Assembly (NCBI RefSeq): GCF_002796605.1
Contig: NZ_CP024923.1
Location: 434,001 to 498,000, forward strand
Origin: Sphingomonas psychrotolerans
GTDB lineage: Bacteria > Pseudomonadota > Alphaproteobacteria > Sphingomonadales > Sphingomonadaceae
Reading direction: 5' to 3'
Length of the DNA stretch: 64,000 nt
Below the pieces are notes generated by a model. That model saw only the letters and a program-made list of their open reading frames with translations. It did not search any database and had not been told where the DNA came from. Both the position numbers and the translations under genes were made by a program. Below, piece by piece: positions 61,506-64,000 of the stretch (position 1 is the stretch's first letter; each line of letters begins with the position of its first letter).

Positions 61506-62768
61506 ATGCGCCCTGCCTCCACCGCAGCCTTTGGTGTCGGCCTGGCCCTTGCCGTGTCGGCGCTTCCGGCGGTGGCATGGGCGCAGGACCCCAAAGGCTA
61601 TGCCGCGCCGTTCGCCGACGCGACGGAGACCCGGGTCTTTCCCCTCTTCGCGATGATGCGGACGGCGGATGGCTGGGCGGCAGCGCTGCGCGGTGACGCG
61701 GCGCTGCGCAAGCTCGCCGCGACGCGCGCGGCGCGCGTGCCCGCAGATGGATGCACACCGTCGCCGCAATGCCTTGCCGAAGCATGGACGTGGACCGACG
61801 CCGACATCGCGACGGTGGAGGCACGGCTGCGCCTGCTGGTGGGCGACCGACGCCTCGCCGGCGCGCTGGTCCGCGGGCAGATGCGGCCCTCGGGGCGATT
61901 CGCCCGCCACGCGGCGCTCGCCGACGCGCACCTCGTGGCCACGGCGTGGGGCGAGGCCGCCGCGGCGGTCAACCGGGTGATCGCGGTCTACGCCAAGGGT
62001 GTCGCGCCGCGTTACCCCACGATCGATTCGATCATCTTCGACGCCGCCCGGCCCGAATTCGTCGATGTGCTGACCGCGCACGGCGTCGCCACGGCCACGC
62101 GGGTCCACGAAGGTGATCTCTTCTTCGCTCCGTCGCTGCGCTACGCCGTCGGGCTGCTTCAGATGAACGAGCGCACCGAGGCAGGCAGCTATCGCCCGCT
62201 GTTGGGCGGCGAGAACGCCGCGTCGCTGCGCGCCATCGCCGCAATGGACTGGCAGGCACGGCCCTACACCGCTTTGCTCGTTTTCGGACACGGGCCAGAG
62301 GATGCCCAGTCCCGCACCGGGGTGATGGGGCACATCCGCATGCGGATCGCCGCCGACATGTTCGCGCGCGGGCTGGCGCCGTTCATCATCGTCTCGGGCG
62401 GCAACGTCCACCCCAACCGCACGCCGTTCAACGAGGCGATTGAAATGAAACGGTTGCTGGTCACCGAACATGGCATTCCGGCCGATCGCATCCTGATTGA
62501 GCCGCACGCCCGCCATACCACGACCAACTTGCGCAACTGCGCGCGGCTGCTGCTCGCCGCCGGCTTCCCGGTCGATCGGCCGGCTCTGATCGTCTCGGAC
62601 CATCGGACGATCCAGTATATCGGCGGCGGCGAACTGGCCCAGCGCAACTTGCGCGAGATGGGCGTTCAGCCGGGGCGTCTGGCGCCGGGGCCGGATCGAT
62701 TCAGCTTGAGCTTCACGCCCGCGCCGATTGCATTTCACATCGAAGCTGCCGATCCGCTCGATCCATGA
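61506..62768 (+). CDS. YdcF/SanA-like DUF218 envelope protein
   Basis: 420 residues. A signal peptide ('GVGLALAVSALPAVAWAQ', about 10-27) is followed by an about 220-residue helical region and a C-terminal DUF218 domain (about 255-400): 'LLVFGHGPEDAQSRTGVMGH', 'FIIVSGGNVHP', 'IPADRILIEPHARHTTTNLR', 'PALIVSDHRTIQYI'. DUF218 proteins act in envelope or peptidoglycan-related processes, but the exact reaction is unknown. The long N-terminal region is more than the minimal YdcF fold. It starts 1 bp after the receptor stop (TAG-G-ATG), so the two are co-translated. The product is probably periplasmic. Confidence 0.85.
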   Translation: MRPASTAAFGVGLALAVSALPAVAWAQDPKGYAAPFADATETRVFPLFAMMRTADGWAAALRGDAALRKLAATRAARVPADGCTPSPQCLAEAWTWTDADIATVEARLRLLVGDRRLAGALVRGQMRPSGRFARHAALADAHLVATAWGEAAAAVNRVIAVYAKGVAPRYPTIDSIIFDAARPEFVDVLTAHGVATATRVHEGDLFFAPSLRYAVGLLQMNERTEAGSYRPLLGGENAASLRAIAAMDWQARPYTALLVFGHGPEDAQSRTGVMGHIRMRIAADMFARGLAPFIIVSGGNVHPNRTPFNEAIEMKRLLVTEHGIPADRILIEPHARHTTTNLRNCARLLLAAGFPVDRPALIVSDHRTIQYIGGGELAQRNLREMGVQPGRLAPGPDRFSLSFTPAPIAFHIEAADPLDP

Positions 62769-62796
62769 GAAGGATCCGCTTTTCACTATTGGTCGT

Positions 62797-62919
62797 TGCA
62801 TCCGGGTTCTCGGCATCGTTCGCAAGCTACGCGACGACTTGGGCGAGACGCCGGGCAAGGCGAACAACTGGCTCAACGTCCTGCGTTTAATGCTGGACTT
62901 TGCCTGTGAGCGCAGGTGA
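62797..62919 (+). pseudogene. Relic of a tyrosine integrase (N-terminal SAM-like domain)
   Basis: A short stretch reads 'VRKLRDDLGETPGKANNWLN' then 'VLRLMLDFACERR' and stops. The phrase 'TP-x-K/A-A-N-x-x-L-x-x-L/M-R-x-x-(M/F)-x-(F/W)-A' is the core-binding segment of phage-type integrases. Nothing resembling the catalytic R...HxxR...Y domain follows, so only a fragment remains. It lies just after the ydcF-like gene and may mark the end of an integrated segment. Similarity is by eye only. Confidence 0.45.
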
Positions 62920-63774
62920 ATCCATGAAAACGCTGCGGCTCGAGTTCCTCCGCTGCCGATCGGAGAGCATGAGCCTTGGCCCCACGTCCTCGAAGACGCG
63001 CTCCAACACCCAGAATCGGTCATTCACCAGCAGGATGGCTGGAACCGGAAGCCGCCATTGATTTCGTTTCCCGCACCCGGCCTGTGCGGTAGTTGGCGTG
63101 CTTAGGGTAGGATTGGTAGGAACCCGATTTTGGCGGTGTTGTCTCACGGCGACCCACGCTTCGCGTGACCGCGCTCTACGCCGCGAATCGCGGCCCCGAG
63201 TCGCTACGCGTCTCGGCCCATTCGGGTTACGATCGCATGACGCGAGCCCGGGGGTGCCGGGCAGCAGAACGCGATATCTGTTGCGAGTGCTCTGGCCGGC
63301 TTCTGCGAAGCCGGCAGGGTCCGCAGCGCTCTTGTTTTCCGCGTGACGCGCTCGATCCGCCCGGAGGGCGCGGTGGCGGCTGGCGCACAGGCCCGCGCGC
63401 ACGCCGCCGCGACGGCCGGCCGGATTCGAGAGAGCGGCTTTTTTCAGGCTCCTGCGGAGCGGCACCGCTGGCGCGGTGTTGCCGCGGCCGCGCCGCTACC
63501 GCGTCGCGGCGTTTTGCCTCCGGCACTCGAACTGGCGGGGTGGGCGTCGCTACCCTCTAGTCCCGCCGCGGCAAGCCACAACCTGGGGCTTCGCCCAGGT
63601 CTCTCCACGTTGTTGCGGCCCTGCGGGTGACTGGTGAGTTGGCCGCCTTGATCGATGATACCCGCCGCGGCCAGAAACAGACCTGCATAGGGGACCCAGG
63701 CGGCAAGTTTTGGCTGCTCAGCCATTATAGTAGTCAGTATTGCTGCGCGACTCGCCGCGCGGTACGTTCGTCAG
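62920..63774. other. 855-bp region without a supported gene, rich in short GC hairpins
   Basis: No convincing coding sequence on either strand; frames of 80-190 residues are basic, low-complexity and lack ribosome sites. Several perfect small stem-loops are spaced along it: CACGC-TTC-GCGTG (63155-63167), GCCGCGA-A-TCGCGGC (63180-63194), GCCCGG-GGGTG-CCGGGC (63246-63262), GCCGGCTTC-TGC-GAAGCCGGC (63295-63315), GCTCC-TGC-GGAGC (63448-63460), CACCGC-TGGC-GCGGTG (63463-63478) and ACCTGGG-GCTTCG-CCCAGGT (63581-63600). Purpose unknown. No tRNA was found here. Confidence 0.5.
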
Positions 63775-64000
63775 ATGGACACGATGCAGCTTGCTAAGCC
63801 GCTGCGCGCCGCTCTCGCTTTTCGCAGGAAAACGCGCATCCGGAGCGCGCTCAACACGGTGAAAACCTGGCCCGGCATGAAGGTCGTCGATATCGGCTGC
63901 GGCGTCGACGGGCGATCCTTCCGCGCGCATGCCGACCCAAGCTGGCGCGTTACCGGCATCGACCGGACCGGCGAGGAGGTTCGCCCCGATCATCCCAACT
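63775..64000 (+). CDS. Class I SAM-dependent methyltransferase (3' partial)
   Basis: The frame opens at ATG 63775 and is still open at the window edge (75 residues visible). 'TWPGMKVVDIGCGVDGRSFR' contains the glycine-rich motif I (D-x-G-C-G-x-x-G) of class I methyltransferases, and 'WRVTGIDRTGEE' is the following acidic-loop strand. A short basic helix precedes ('RAALAFRRKTRIRSALNTVK'). The methyl acceptor cannot be inferred. No clear Shine-Dalgarno is visible; an in-frame ATG at 63784 is the alternative start. Confidence 0.75.
   Translation, partial: MDTMQLAKPLRAALAFRRKTRIRSALNTVKTWPGMKVVDIGCGVDGRSFRAHADPSWRVTGIDRTGEEVRPDHPN

Noticed and set aside
59051..61594. 847-aa minus-strand open frame
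   Set aside because: Antisense to the TonB-dependent receptor, which has signal peptide, plug and barrel motifs.
62887..63465. 192-aa minus-strand frame
   Set aside because: Low-complexity, Arg-rich, crosses several hairpins and lacks a ribosome site; a short part near its C-terminus looks less random but matches nothing known to me.
63480..63620. tRNA-like impression from a 'GTTCGAGT'-type string
   Set aside because: No matching acceptor stem or anticodon arm could be folded around it.
1..64000. CRISPR array
   Set aside because: No regularly spaced direct repeats of 23-40 nt with unique spacers were seen.

Overview
The window is GC-rich DNA (roughly 65-68% by eye) with GTG and TTG starts, a TonB-dependent receptor carrying a 'DDIVVTG' box, and a GGDEF/EAL protein. 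Together these suggest an alphaproteobacterium, most likely a sphingomonad; this is inferred from style, not from a marker gene. Three things stand out: a full-looking extracellular contractile injection system (eCIS, phage-tail-like particle) operon, a Tc (insecticidal ABC-type) toxin operon next to it, and a giant annexin-repeat protein at the distal end of the eCIS operon.

Layout. 2-4297: a phospholipase D-family protein (5' end outside the window), a GAF-GGDEF-EAL cyclic-di-GMP protein broken by a one-base frameshift, and a convergent LuxR-type response regulator. 4399-35489, all on the minus strand and transcribed right to left: cap/terminator (DUF4255), carboxypeptidase-regulatory-like protein, large sheath, tube, small sheath, second tube, LysM protein, a 69-aa protein, gp27/gpD-like hub, gpV-like spike, DUF2169 (frameshifted), PAAR-like DUF4150, gp25, gpJ-like baseplate protein, NHL plus gpI-like baseplate protein, three Cys-rich proteins (two with a shared fibre/baseplate-type N-terminus), a CIS_TMP-like protein, a 2444-aa annexin-repeat protein, and a HEAT plus degenerate FGE-fold protein. 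Many junctions are ATGA, GTGA or TGATG overlaps, so this is very probably one translationally coupled operon of about 31 kb. The AAA+ ATPase typical of eCIS loci (36036-38516) is on the opposite strand and diverges from the operon across a 546-bp spacer.

38535-58544, minus strand: the Tc operon. Order of transcription is TcA (2819 aa), two paralogous Cys-rich proteins with Hint-like domains, a fused TcB-TcC/RHS protein (2505 aa) whose variable C-terminus looks like an endonuclease/exonuclease/phosphatase (EEP, CdtB/DNase I-like) domain, and a small Cys-rich protein. 58982-62768, plus strand: a TonB-dependent receptor and a YdcF/DUF218 envelope protein, coupled by 1 bp. 62769-63774 holds an apparent tyrosine-integrase relic and a cluster of short GC hairpins. 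A SAM-dependent methyltransferase starts at 63775 and runs off the window.

Working model (inference): the eCIS genes build a contractile particle (sheath, tube, spike, baseplate, fibres, ATPase, cap), possibly delivering the annexin/nuclease-like giant protein. The Tc genes encode an independent syringe-type toxin whose payload would be the EEP domain. The Hint/Cys-rich pair inside the Tc operon and the annexin giant inside the eCIS operon are the parts I cannot match to textbook versions of these systems. Two genes are interrupted by single-base deficits in G runs, so sequencing error must be excluded before calling them broken.
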